A stretch of DNA of 64,000 bases from Laetiporus sulphureus 93-53 (GCF_001632365.1 NW_024468556.1:24970-88969), one strand, 5' to 3'. Shown: positions 21,506 through 31,978, counted from the stretch's first letter. Numbers and translations: made by a program. The notes: generated by a model from the letters alone, not told the origin.

Positions 21506-24060
21506 TGTTGGTCACCTACCTTCCTACCTCCAAAAACTACTTCAAGGATACTGAGACACTCGAATACTACAACAACCTCACCAAGTGAGTGGATGACATT
21601 CTACATTTAGTCAAAATCCATCACCTCCATCAGTGGGCTGATAACCGCACATGCATGCACTACCTCATACGAGCATATGCCCATATCTTTAATCACGTCG
21701 GGCATCAGGTCACAGCACAATGAGCAATTCTGAACCCCCAGCACCTCAATAACCTCATACACCTACTTGCCGAACTTGAGTCAATTCCTATTCCGCTGAT
21801 GCAATGATGAACCCAGCCAAATCAGAACATTCAGTGGAGCAGCAACTTCATGAACTCGGGCAAATCAGCTCTCTTCATCCCTCCACCCCTGAAGACGTAA
21901 TCTCTATCCACTCACCTGCACCCCACTACTATCAAGGCACTCCCATCAACTGAAGCTGGCTGGGATACATAGGATCAGGACCAAGGATCAGAGAAGAATG
22001 GGATAACACCAACCCAGGCCAGGGACCTCCGCACCAGGACTTCGAACGATGACACTCACACAATCAGGCCAACTAAATGGATGGAAACTTACAATACCAG
22101 GAGACTGCATGGCATGGAGGGCTAGATAGAAGGGAACCCTATGTCTGGTTATCCCACACTCCCACGCCCACTGGCTACAACCAGGTACTATGGCCAGATG
22201 ATAGATGCACCTATTATCTACAGTGACAGGAAGAACCACCACTCCTGTTCCCCACATGAGATAACCCCAGACATTGGAGCCAACCCATGGACATGCACCA
22301 AGCATATGAGAATGTGCTGTGAGATTATGAGAGAGAGGTGAGCTGAGGAAATGAACTTTGAGCAATGCTGTGGGCAGTGAAAGTGGACCGGGACACACTC
22401 AGAGGGGCCTTGGAACAGGAAAGAGATGCACAACAACAGGAAATTCATTGCTGAGAGCACACTGAAGAAATAGTGGAGTCTCTCACGAAGGACGTAGGAC
22501 AGTCATGCATGTCCCACACCATCACCATGAACGAAGCCAAGAAGGTTGAAGCGGAGCTTAGCCAAGCAAAAGAACAGGTCGCAAGCCTACAGGCACAGCT
22601 AAACCAGTGAATGAGGGAGCTAGAACTGGTTTGAGGTAACCTGGCACAAGCAAAGCTCAACCTAGCCAAGAAGTCTGCCCCATCCCCGTGACCCCTCCCT
22701 CCACTTCCACCATTCAAGGGGCTATATGCCAAATCCATCCACAGCCAACCAGTTACTCGAGCACTCAGGATCACCACCCTCGGGCCTCTCAGGCCATGAC
22801 CCAAATTGCAAGCCAAAAAACTGGAAGAAGGTCAGACTCGACTAGAGGAGTGGCTGGGTGACCAAAGCTGACCCCAAGGGAGCAAGCCGACACACCAGTC
22901 AAAAACTGTGCAGCCACCTTTGGGAGTTGCTGCACTGGACATAAGTCCTGCCCACTCCATCGTACCTGAAGACCTGGAAGGGGCTGAACAAGTTGCCTAC
23001 ACCTTTCCCCCTGAGCCCCCTATAGACCCCATCCCTGCACCACCACCACATCAATCCCAAGCACCATCACCAGGATGATCGGATGAACAAAAAAGGCAAA
23101 CCCACTTCCGAGGTCTGAAAGTTGACCCCCTGGAATCCTTCGACGGCACCCATACGAAAGCCAAGGCTTTCATCACTGACGTCCGAAACTACATTGACAT
23201 GAAGTCTGAGAAATTCACCAATGAGGAGATCAAAGTATGGTGGGCACTATCCTACATCCACAGTGACAAAATCAACCACTGGAAGTCCTCCTTGCTTGAC
23301 TGAATGGACGACGGAGAAGAAGTCTTCACCACGATCACAGACTTTGTCAAAACCTTCAAGGATATGTACTACCCAGCGAATCCTGAGCTAGAAGGACAAA
23401 GGCAGCTCCGGTCAATAAGTCAAGAATACACTCCATGGGAGGAGTTCATCATGCAGTGAGATCACTGGGTCAAGGTCTCAGGGTACCAGGACTAGGTGCT
23501 GCTACTACAGCTCCTACAAACAGCAATGAGGAAGGCCCTCAAGGACTCAGTATGGCGAAGTGATGGTCTGGATTACAAGAGCTATCACAGCTGGAAGAGG
23601 ATCGCAGCCCAATTGGATGCCCAGCAATAGCAACAGTGGGCTCTGGAGTACGGCAACTGGAAGGGCAAGAGAAGAGCCAAGGAACATGTGCACAGAGCTG
23701 AGAAACAAGGCATGAGACTGGAAACGGTCAATACGATCAGGACACCAATGGTTAATGTGGATCATGCCGGATGAACGGTTCCACATAAACCCACCAAGAA
23801 GCAAGCAGCTGGAAAGACCCGAATCTGCAGAATGTGCAGGCACACCAAAACTGACGGTGGCCAATGAAAGGACATTTGACATTCACATCAGTTCGACATG
23901 GAGCAGCACTGTTGGACGAAGGCACCATTGCCCCAACAAGTGAGAGCTGCCATCACCACAACTCCAGATGAGGTGGAAGCAGTGCACCAATTCAAGGCTG
24001 CGATAGCTGCCAATCTGAAACTCATGGAGACGGCAGATTTTCAGTACGGAAAGGCATGAG
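21506..24060 (+). pseudogene. Element A ORF-b remainder and Gag
   Basis: The first 130 bases complete ORF-b (LVTYLPTSKNYFKDTETLEY). From about 21790 one frame runs to 24060 with about a dozen stops, mainly TGA. It includes a coiled coil near 22530-22670 (EAKKVEAELSQAKEQVASLQ), a Pro-rich linker, and the Gag capsid fold near 23100-23600 (HFRGLKVDPLESFDGTHTKA, FKDMYYPANPELEGQRQLRS). A Cys-rich remnant (ICRMCRHTKTDGGQ) near 23825 may be a knuckle. Gag forms the virus-like particle; this one cannot be translated whole. Confidence 0.7.
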
Positions 24061-24350
24061 CACGTCTGACTTGCCAACCGAACAGTTTATTGACCTGAAC
24101 AATTCATTTTCCCTTCTCACATGTACTAGTAGCACTATGAAGGACTACATAGGCGAAAGTAGTGTTGCCTCTGCTATTTGTATTAACAAGTGGGGCCTCT
24201 GGATGAAGAGGTGGAGTCCTCTGACAGAGCTCGGCCTGCCTTAGAACGGAGATACTTAATTTCACATATAACTTTCCTACAGAACCAGTTTTACCCACAT
24301 CGAAAGGAGCTTCTGAAAAGGCACCACGCACTCCTAAGAAGAAGAAAACC

Positions 24351-24770
24351 ACCTTGCGCATATTCCTTGACCATCCCAATGTGATTGCCCCAAAGGAACA
24401 AAGCATCAGGGCAGCAGGATACAATTTGCACTCAGCCGAGCAATGTGTAATACCACCACATTCAAGGGAACTCATAGATACTGGCCTGAAGTTGATGATA
24501 TTCAAGGGCTGTTACAGACATATCGCCCCACACTCAGGCCTGGCTGTAAGAGGCATCGATGTAGGAGTCAGAGTAATCGACTCAGACTATGTGAGATGAG
24601 TTAAAATACTCCTAATTAATACCCAAGATACCCCGTTACAAGTAGCATACAGTGACCGAGTCACCCAGCTCATACTGGAATGAAACAATACCCTGATACC
24701 TGAGGTAGTAACTGAAATCGACGAAACCGCACGAGGGACCGCAGTTTCGGATCCACTGGAATGAACCTGT
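24351..24770 (+). pseudogene. dUTPase domain of element A, between gag and protease
   Basis: The frame shows a trimeric dUTPase fold: motif I region AAGYNLHSA (family form AGxDLxxA, with the metal-site Asp here Asn), PPHSRELIDTGLKL, motif II region PHSGLAVRGID (family PRSxxAxxGI), motif III region VIDSDY followed by a damaged glycine turn and TGA, and YSDRVTQLILE for motif IV. It hydrolyses dUTP to limit uracil in DNA (established). The position just ahead of protease recalls betaretroviruses. The Asp-to-Asn change and stops predict loss of activity. Confidence 0.8.
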
Positions 24771-24838
24771 GAGGAAACTTCCTTGTCTGAGCAGTAAGAT
24801 GACATCACCAGATCGATATACCCATATCCATAGAAATA

Positions 24839-25310
24839 GGAGATCAAGTTGTAGCCACTACCGTGCTTCTAGACTCAGGATGTACGGGAAGCTGTGTAGA
24901 TGAACAATTCATACAAAAATACCAGATACCCACCATACCATTTGATCAACCAGTAAAAGTGTACAACACAAATGGATCTCCTAACCGAGAAGGCAACATG
25001 ACCCATTATGCACTACTAGATGTAGTTGTTCAAGGACATAGAGAACACTGAAAGTTCAATGTCACCACCCTTTTCGACCACGATGTGTTCATCGGATTTG
25101 ACTGGCTGGGACACGACAACCCAGAAATAGATTGAGTTAAATGCACGCTTTGCTTCACATATTGTAACTGTGGGAAACTTGATCTAGAAGATGAGGATAA
25201 GGTGCTCGCCCTGGACAGCAACTACATTCAGAAACAATTCTCTGAATACGAACTGATATGAGCCACGAAGGCCACAGACCTAGCCATAGCTTAAGGCAAG
25301 CAAACCACAG
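24839..25310 (+). pseudogene. Retropepsin of element A
   Basis: VLLDSGCTGSCVDEQF has an intact D-S-G. It is followed by VKVYNTNGSPNREGNMTHYA, the flap region, and after a TGA by VFIGFDWLGHDNPEID, the second conserved element. Arrangement and length fit a fungal gypsy protease. Confidence 0.8.
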
Positions 25311-25379
25311 CTAAGGACATGAAGGACGTCATTCCAGAAGAATACTGAGATTACAAGGAAGTATTCGAGACCACAGAGT

Positions 25380-26700
25380 TCGACCAACTCCCAGAGCGAA
25401 GGACTTGGGACCACGCAATTAAACTAATTGACGAGGCCAAGCCGTTCTGCGAAAAAGTCTATCCCATGAGTGTTAAGGAACAAGAAGCTCTAGATGAATT
25501 CCTCAAAGAAAACCTTAAGACAGGTCGTATTTGACAGTCCAAGTCCCCTTGGGGTGCCCCCTTCTTCTTTGTCAAAAAGAAGGATGGGAAGCTTAGGTCA
25601 GTCCAAGACTATAGATGGCTCAACGAACTCACCAAGAAAAATAAATACCCACTACCACTAATCAACGATCTTTTCGAACAGCTCAAAGGAGCCCATTACT
25701 ACTCTAAACTAGACATCCGATGGGGATACAATGATATCGAATCAAGGAAGGAGATGAGAAAAAAGCCGTGTTCGTAACCAATCAAGGGTTATTTGAACCA
25801 CGGGTAATGTTCTTTGGCCTTACAAATTCACCATCAATGTTCCAGATGATGATGAACGACATCTTCCATGACCTCATCCTCAAAGGAAAAGTAATGGTGT
25901 ACTTGGACGATATCCTCATCTTTAGTAAGACTATGGAGGAGCATCGCCAAGTTGTAAAACAAGTATTATCTATTCTCCAAGAACACAAGTTGACGTGTAA
26001 ACCGGAAAAATGTGAGTTTCACACTGAGGAAACTGAATACCTCGGACACATCATCAGACATGGACAACTACGTATAGATCCCGCCAAAGTTGCTGGCATA
26101 GTGAAATGGCCGGAACCCCAGTCTAAGAAAGACATGCAACAGTTTCTCAGATTCTGTAACTATTATAGAAGATTTGTAAAGGGATTCGCAGCCCTATCTT
26201 GCCCACTTAATGATCTTATGAAAAACGGTGAATGGGAGTGGTCTGAATACCAGAAGCAGAGCTTCAAAGATATCAAGGACCTACTCACATCTGCCCCTAT
26301 CGTACATATACCTACAGATGAGGACCCTTACATGGTAGAAGTAGATGCCTCTCAGTATGCTATCGGAGCCTTATTAATGCAGAAACATGACAACTTGTGG
26401 TGTCCTGTATCGTACTACAGTAGATCTCTCAATAGTGCAGAAAAGAACTACCAAGTGTATGACCGGGAACTATTAGCCATTGTCGACTGCCTAGAGGAAT
26501 GATGGCACTATTTAATACATGCTTGACATACTGTACAAATATTTACGGACCATCTTAACTTAACGTATTTTAGGAAACCTCAGAAAATCAACCCCCAACA
26601 AGCACAATGGATGATGTTCCTCGCAGAATACGATTTTGAGCTCCACCATATCCCAGGCACAAAAAACAGTGTAGCAGATGCCCTCAGCAGATGACCTGAT
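25380..26700 (+). pseudogene. Reverse transcriptase and RNase H of element A
   Basis: From TFDQLPERRTWDHAIKL-like sequence near 25380 the frame passes [20 protein letters not shown] (25570-25620) and a 1-base deletion near 25745. It then stays open over 25768-26502 with FGLTNSPSMFQ, an intact VYLDDILIF near 25900, and EYLGHIIRHG. RNase H follows: VEVDASQYAIGALL (Asp), YQVYDRELLAIV (Glu) and, past two stops at 26502 and 26525, IFTDHLNLTYF (Asp). The catalytic residues are all present despite the breaks. Confidence 0.88.
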
Positions 26701-26841
26701 TATAACGATGGCATCGACCATTTGGATTCACACACAGTACTACCCCCGAAGCTGTTCATATAATCCATTCATGTCACCAGATCCAATGCCATTTGTGATC
26801 TATGTGCCACACATTCATCAGAATATACCCTGTGGAAAACT

Positions 26842-27759
26842 TTGTCACAAAAGGACCTTGAAACTGCCAAGGACAACACACTCTGGAGGGGAGGTGAAAT
26901 TCTCATCATACCCAAGAACGAGAATATAATCAGCAAAGTAATACAGTCCCACCACGATGCCAAATTCATGGAACACCCCAAAATAGAACAGATCATCAGA
27001 CTAATCAAGCGATCATACTGGTGGCCTGAAATGATCCAAGATGTAACGGTGTATGTGAAGGGTTGTGGGACCTGTCAAAGGACCAAGCCCAACCACCAAC
27101 ACAGATCAGCACCCCTAGAACCCAACCCAGTTCCAGACCACAACTGGCAGTACATCTCCATGGACCTAATTGTAAAACTACCCACCATAGATGGCTACGA
27201 CTCAATCTCTGTATTTGTAGATCTAAAGTCCAAGGACTTCATTGCTATATCCTGTACAGAGTCTATTAATTCCAAAGAATACACCAATCTGTATATTAAC
27301 AATGTAATGATGACACATGGACTAGCTGAACAGATATGGTCTGACCGGGGACCACAGTTCATATCCTCATTTACCAAGAATGTATACCAACAGTTGGGCA
27401 TCCAGGGAAATCCCTCCACTGCCTACCATCCTCAGATGGATGAACAGACAGAACGGATGAACCAGGAAATAGAGACCTACTTGAGGATATATACTTCCTA
27501 TGAACAGAATGACTGGCCATCCAAGATATCACTAGCAATGTTCGCATACTGGAACCATAGACAAGCCAGCACTGGATATACCCCTTTCTACCTTATGCAT
27601 GGATATCACCTCTACACGGGAGTCAAAACCAGGAAAGAACCTCACAATCAATCAGCCGAAGAATGGATGAAGGAAATGGAGGAACTATCCAAGGATGCCG
27701 CTAATCACTTAATGAAGGCCAATGCTGCAATGAAGAAGTACCACGATGGCAAATATTAA
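26842..27759 (+). CDS. Integrase of element A
   Basis: 305 open codons. It carries an H-H-C-C zinc region (SHHDAKFMEHPKIEQ, then CGTCQRTK), the catalytic Asp in YISMDLIVKLP, the second Asp in IWSDRGPQFIS and the Glu in DEQTERMNQEIETYL, so the D,D-35-E triad is intact. The segment AYWNHRQASTGYTPFYLMHG is typical of Ty3/gypsy. The following TAA at 27757 is internal to the original Pol. Confidence 0.85.
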   Translation: MSQKDLETAKDNTLWRGGEILIIPKNENIISKVIQSHHDAKFMEHPKIEQIIRLIKRSYWWPEMIQDVTVYVKGCGTCQRTKPNHQHRSAPLEPNPVPDHNWQYISMDLIVKLPTIDGYDSISVFVDLKSKDFIAISCTESINSKEYTNLYINNVMMTHGLAEQIWSDRGPQFISSFTKNVYQQLGIQGNPSTAYHPQMDEQTERMNQEIETYLRIYTSYEQNDWPSKISLAMFAYWNHRQASTGYTPFYLMHGYHLYTGVKTRKEPHNQSAEEWMKEMEELSKDAANHLMKANAAMKKYHDGKY

Positions 27760-28320
27760 GCACACACCACATATACCAAGAGAGATCAGGTACTTCTAGA
27801 AGGCACCAACATCATGACCACTCGCCCAAGCAAGAAGCTGGACAACAAGAGATACAGACCATTTAGCATAGTCAAAAAGGTTGAAAAATTGGCCTATCAT
27901 CTCAAGTTACCCCAGAATTGGAGACATATACACCCCATTTTCCATGAATCCTTACTATTACCATACCATACCCCACACTTTAGCATACAAAACAGCCCTA
28001 ATATCATACCAGTTCTGAAAGGTGAATCCCCTACCAACGGACTATTATACCTAGTCCCGTGGAAGGGGAAGGATGATACCGAGAATACATGGATACCCTG
28101 TAGTAGCATAGCGAAGGACTGCATCCTTCTACTTAATAATTTCCATAAACAACATCCCAAGGCACCCAAACTGCCTAATCTCCTTACTATACCTGGTGGC
28201 CAGAAGATCCATGCACACGAGGATGAAGAAGATGAGCCTGACAGTCATAACCAGAAAAGAAACCCTCAGGAGGAAGAAGAATGGAAGGAGAAGATCTACT
28301 GGGACAACAAAATGATCTAA
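27760..28320 (+). pseudogene. Pol C-terminus of element A with chromodomain remnant
   Basis: After a stop the frame gives the GPY/F-like module (KRYRPFSIVKKVEKLAYHLK, HPIFHESLL) and then YLVPWKGKDDTENTWIPCSS, which matches the second half of a chromodomain (yLVkWkGy...eNTWEP). It ends with an acidic, basic tail and TAA. The first chromodomain strand is poorly kept. Chromodomains steer integration to modified chromatin (established). Confidence 0.7.
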
Positions 28321-28416
28321 TAATATAAATGACGATTCCAAGCCCATGTCGTACTTCACGTATCCCCAAATACCCAGCTCGATCTAGAAATAGGGATACC
28401 AGAGAAATCTGACATT

Positions 28417-28818
28417 GTGTCAATATGGCTTGCAGATCCCGACCACTATATCCACACTATCCCATTTGTCAGGACTCCCACATCATGCAACCATCAATTT
28501 GTATACTTGATCAATGCCCAGTGGACAGTAGAGGAGAGGAAGGTCCAGTGTCTGGAGCGTACTCACGGATACTATTACCTCGATGATGCGCCAATACCCT
28601 GGCAATGCATGCAGTTCAAAGATACCCTAGTGAAGGAAGAAGATGTCTCCACGTATACCATCTATAATCTGGAGCGTCTTCAGACACCCATACCCAAAGA
28701 TAAATGGAACCTGCAGGTGATGCATGTCACGGTTTTACCTGACAAGTCAATAAAAGGAACATACATGTTAAAATGTATTTTTTTTGTCATTTCAAGTCAA
28801 ACAAGTCACGTGACCTAA
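28417..28818 (+). CDS. Extra 3' ORF of element A (unknown)
   Basis: 133 codons downstream of pol. The same frame extends upstream without start through GIPEKSDIVSIWLADPDHYI. Content is ordinary globular: aromatic-rich, with HQFVYLINAQWTVEERKVQC, WQCMQFKDTLVKEEDVSTYT and WNLQVMHVTVLPDKSIKGTY. No known envelope, membrane span or enzyme motif is seen. It could be an accessory ORF or the tail of a captured gene. Confidence 0.4.
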   Translation: MSIWLADPDHYIHTIPFVRTPTSCNHQFVYLINAQWTVEERKVQCLERTHGYYYLDDAPIPWQCMQFKDTLVKEEDVSTYTIYNLERLQTPIPKDKWNLQVMHVTVLPDKSIKGTYMLKCIFFVISSQTSHVT

Positions 28819-29436
28819 TGGGAGATAAGATAACCGATCATCTAGTCACCTGACCTCAGATCTCTCTCGGCATAGTCACGTGACACTGAACTCCTCGGCA
28901 TGGCGTCATATGTCGCAATCACCATGACACCATATTACATGCTCAAAAGGAGCTCCGTCTCTGCGGGATATTATTAAGCAACCAATCAGGATAATTGGGA
29001 CAGGTCGTACGATTGTAGCACAGTCCAGTAGCACAGCGTGTGACTCACTTATGTAGTACTGTACAGTAGCTAGGCAATCATGTATATAAGGACCAGCCAG
29101 ACGAGGAGGAGACCTCAGTCTTATTCTCCTTCATCCACCACTACCATCACAGAGGGGTCTTACCAGACACTCTCAGTGTGCTATACATCTGTTTTCATTC
29201 TCACCTTTGTGATAGCACCTCTCGCCTCACCAGTAAGTCTCACTCCGCGAATCGTGACTAGGTCTCATCAGTGAGCACGTCGACCTGCCACAGCTCATCA
29301 CTGTAGGCTTTTACCAGAGACCCTCAAGGGGACTCTTTGTTTGGTTGTCTATCTTTGTCATCGATGTGCCGTGACAGTGCATCTATGCATCTATGAGTAA
29401 GACAAGCACAGTGGTCTCATGAGGGCACTTTGACCT
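28819..29436. other. Promoter-like block near the 3' end of element A
   Basis: It holds two CACGTG motifs (28806 and 28875 regions), an accaatcagg CCAAT-like site near 28979, tgtatataagg near 29079, and a pyrimidine-rich tract after it, the layout of a U3-R region. It could be a solo LTR of another family, but matching ends and target duplication were not found. Confidence 0.4.
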
Positions 29437-29446
29437 GGAGGGGGGG
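29437..29446 (+). promoter_or_regulatory. Polypurine tract of element A
   Basis: ggaggggggg, 3 bases before the 3' LTR; primes plus-strand DNA synthesis in LTR elements. Confidence 0.8.
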
Positions 29447-29449
29447 TAC

Positions 29450-29719
29450 TATCACAGTTTTTCCATGACTCAGCATGGAGCTCCGAAGGACCTTGTAGTA
29501 TAACACATGCATCTGAGTAGACTAACACGTGTACCTAGTATCAGGGGTCTTACACCCAGTCGTGGGGTACTACCCTAGGCATATATATATCAGCTCGACT
29601 GAGGGGATAGTTCCTCACTTTCGAGTTGGCTTGTTCACTGCAATCTTTCTAACAAGAGTGGTACCTTCATGGGTAGTTTCTACAAGGAAAGGATAGCACT
29701 AAGTGCTCATCTGGTCACA
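29450..29719 (+). repeat. 3' LTR of element A
   Basis: 270 bp partner of 6413-6682. The first two bases read ta instead of tg, a single transition that would impair integrase recognition. Confidence 0.95.
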
Positions 29720-29736
29720 GATTGGAGAGAAGTGCT

Positions 29737-30444
29737 TATCACAAACCGTAATATTCCACATTATTTTATTGCTTGCTTCGTGATCACGTGACTACCCACG
29801 TGCTCACTCACGTGTATATCTTGAAGCGCACATATCACGTGCTAAAGCCCAGACCTCATACGTCATAAATAAGGTACTAACTATTTTGCCTAAAAGATAA
29901 GGCACCATATCCGAAGACACAAGATCCGGTCGCTTATCCACCAATGGGATAAGCTCCTACAACACCGTGAGACCCGGAGCTCCACTACCTGGGAAGGTGG
30001 TCCTATAGTTAGAGTAGTTATGCTCAGCAGGCATCGCCTGCTGACTCTGTAGCCGCATGGCAAGGTCTCCTGATAGCCTCGTACGACTTCGTAGATTAAT
30101 GCTATTGGCTTATCTCAAGATAGCTCACAGGTAACACCGAGCTTCGCCTATATTTAGAACATGTGCTGAGTCAACGTTCACATGGACCCACTGTAGGTGT
30201 GCCCATGATCCCGGTAGACAGTGTATCAGGGGTCTGACCCTGCCTGTATATATACTGAGCTCGTCTGGATCTACACCCCCAGACTTATCTACCTTCGTCA
30301 ATACTCGATACACTTGACTGTTACTGCGACTTCCCCTATAAGTCCAGTACACCTCTTATAGTCTGCGATCTCCGTCACTTCGCTTCATCCAACATAAGCA
30401 AGTAAGACCTTTCGGACTTCGCCTGATATTGGATCTCCGTGACA
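29737..30444 (+). repeat. 5' LTR of element C
   Basis: 708 bp, aligned end to end with 38086-38793. U3 has four CACGTG sites in 57 bp (29785, 29797, 29809, 29836). TATATATA lies at 30247-30254 and the probable RNA start at about 30280. It begins ta rather than tg. Confidence 0.95.
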
Positions 30445-30446
30445 TT

Positions 30447-30458
30447 TAGATAAGTCTG
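30447..30458 (+). promoter_or_regulatory. Self-complementary primer-binding site of element C
   Basis: tagataagtctg, two bases after the 5' LTR, is the exact reverse complement of 30280-30291 in the LTR, 33 bases downstream of the TATA box. This is the arrangement used by self-priming Tf1/sushi elements. Confidence 0.82.
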
Positions 30459-30464
30459 CTAATT

Positions 30465-31223
30465 ATGCCTGTAGTGCCCCGCACACAGCGCGTCCGATCT
30501 TTCAGCATCCACCTGCACGATAGCAGTGTTATATCTTCACCTGACGTTCTGTCAGTCGCTGACTCTACCCGTGTAAGCCACCCTCTGTGGCGCACCCGAG
30601 AAGTTGGTACTATCCGCCAACCTCGAAGCCAAACACTGGACGAATTCTACCACCTAGCACTATTGCCAGGGACTGACTTCGTATCAGAGGACTTCGAAGA
30701 GAAGGAGCAGAAGAATCAGGAAGTTCTTCGTGCTCAATACCCTAGGCCAGGACATATAGGCACAGGGGGGCGACCGCCGCGTTCATATCGAGAACGCTTT
30801 CCACCATCCACAGCTTCCAGAGTACTCAGCAGGGGACCCGTCACTGACGTCACCCTCAGAAATGAGTACAGCAGATTTAGATACATTCCGCCTATAGCCC
30901 TTACCGTTATCAGCATGTCTCGCGTCATCAGCACTCTCCATCAAATCCGCATTCTTACCACCAAGCGATACGCATGCAAGCTTGAAAGACAAGACCTTGA
31001 CCACCTTTCGGAAATCATCAGAGGACTCGAAGGTGTAAAGCGGACAGTTGCCACTTATGCACTATCTACAGTACATCAAGCCGTAGTTAAGGAGTTCTGC
31101 GACTTCGTCGGATACCGAAAGAAGCAGAAGGGATCTGTCAAGCAGCTGGTAAAGGAGATATACGAAAAGTTTGAATTGGGAGTAGCACGAGTCGGACCAA
31201 GTGCGATAGCAGTTACTGTATAA
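30465..31223 (+). CDS. Element C leader ORF-a (unknown, conserved with element A)
   Basis: An intact 252-codon ORF starting at the first ATG after the primer site. The N-terminal half is basic and Pro/Arg-rich; the C-terminal half is predicted helical (ISMSRVISTLHQIRILTTKR, LERQDLDHLSEIIRGLEGVK) and ends with FCDFVGYRKKQKGSVKQLVK. Seven blocks match the decayed ORF at the same place in A. No cysteine cluster, catalytic motif or membrane span. Ty3/gypsy elements normally start with gag here. It could be a nucleic-acid-binding or Gag-accessory protein; that is a guess. Confidence 0.7.
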   Translation: MPVVPRTQRVRSFSIHLHDSSVISSPDVLSVADSTRVSHPLWRTREVGTIRQPRSQTLDEFYHLALLPGTDFVSEDFEEKEQKNQEVLRAQYPRPGHIGTGGRPPRSYRERFPPSTASRVLSRGPVTDVTLRNEYSRFRYIPPIALTVISMSRVISTLHQIRILTTKRYACKLERQDLDHLSEIIRGLEGVKRTVATYALSTVHQAVVKEFCDFVGYRKKQKGSVKQLVKEIYEKFELGVARVGPSAIAVTV

Positions 31224-31224
31224 C

Positions 31225-31978
31225 TTGTACATGGAAAACTTCGCTTTTGGGTTTGAAACCGCACCAATTAGAACGGCCGCAGAAATACTTGCCGAAGTTC
31301 CAGGACCGGAACTAGAAAGAGCAAGAATAGCCTTCGATCAATACTATCGTCGCACAGGAACCAATTTCTTCAATAACTACACCGTCGAATTCATCCTCAT
31401 CCCCTTCAATCAGTGGCACAATGCTGTCATTCGTGAAACCAGCCTCATAACCTCACTAGAATGAATCTACGAAGATTGGTTTGAGTGGCTAGAGCTTATT
31501 GAGGAAGCACTGGACACGCTTGACGAGGAGGACGAAGAAGAGGAGGAACGACAAAGAATAGAGGACGAAGAGATTCAGGACCGGCTTCGAAGGATCGAAG
31601 CCCAGATCGATCAGCTGGAACAGGAGCATCGGTGAAATTCATACACCTACAATCTCCTGATATCCAGTATTCGCACAAGGCGGTCACAGGCCACACTAGC
31701 AGAAAACACTAACTCCCTCGACAACATCCTCGACTTCAATTGGGAAGAACGTCGCGAAAGACATACACATTCTCCCGAACTTAATCTCAATTGGGATTCA
31801 TTGTGCGAGGAAAGAAACGATCGAGGAGAGCAGAGATATCCGCCAATTCTGATGCCCTTTAGGCAAAGCCCAGCCTATTACGAGGAAGAAAACGAAGAAT
31901 CTAGCGACGGGTCAAGAGTATCTGAACCCGAATCGTACAATTCTTGGGAAAGAACATCTGAAGATTCTAGGGGTTAAA
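31225..31978 (+). pseudogene. Element C leader ORF-b (unknown), two in-frame TGA
   Basis: Starts just after ORF-a, with an ATG at 31231 (MENFAFGFETAPIRTAAEIL). The frame stays open to TAA at 31976 apart from TGA at 31462-31464 and about 31633, both plausible CGA to TGA changes. The middle is strongly acidic and coiled-coil-like (EEDEEEEERQRIEDEEIQDR, RRIEAQIDQLEQEH). The first 75 residues resemble the ORF of A into which B inserted. Function unknown. Confidence 0.6.

Larger units (their letters stand above)
6413..29719 (+). mobile_element. Element A: dUTPase-bearing Ty3/gypsy chromovirus-like LTR retrotransposon, split by element B
   Basis: Two 270-bp LTRs in direct orientation flank gag, dUTPase, protease, RT, RNase H, integrase and a chromodomain remnant in that order, all on the plus strand. 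Without element B its length is about 9.5 kb. The 5-bp flanks are ggttg and gattg, a target duplication with one transition. Downstream of the 5' LTR are an 11-nt self-complementary primer site and two ORFs shared with element C. The polypurine tract ggaggggggg sits 3 bases before the 3' LTR. Many in-frame TGA stops and a frameshift in RT show that this copy is dead. Confidence 0.92.

Noticed and set aside
22000..24060. TGA read as sense codon in element A Gag
   Set aside because: Host genes in the window use TGA as a normal stop (for example MINDY, POP5, sedolisin). The TGAs fall where CGA or TGG is expected, so decay is simpler.
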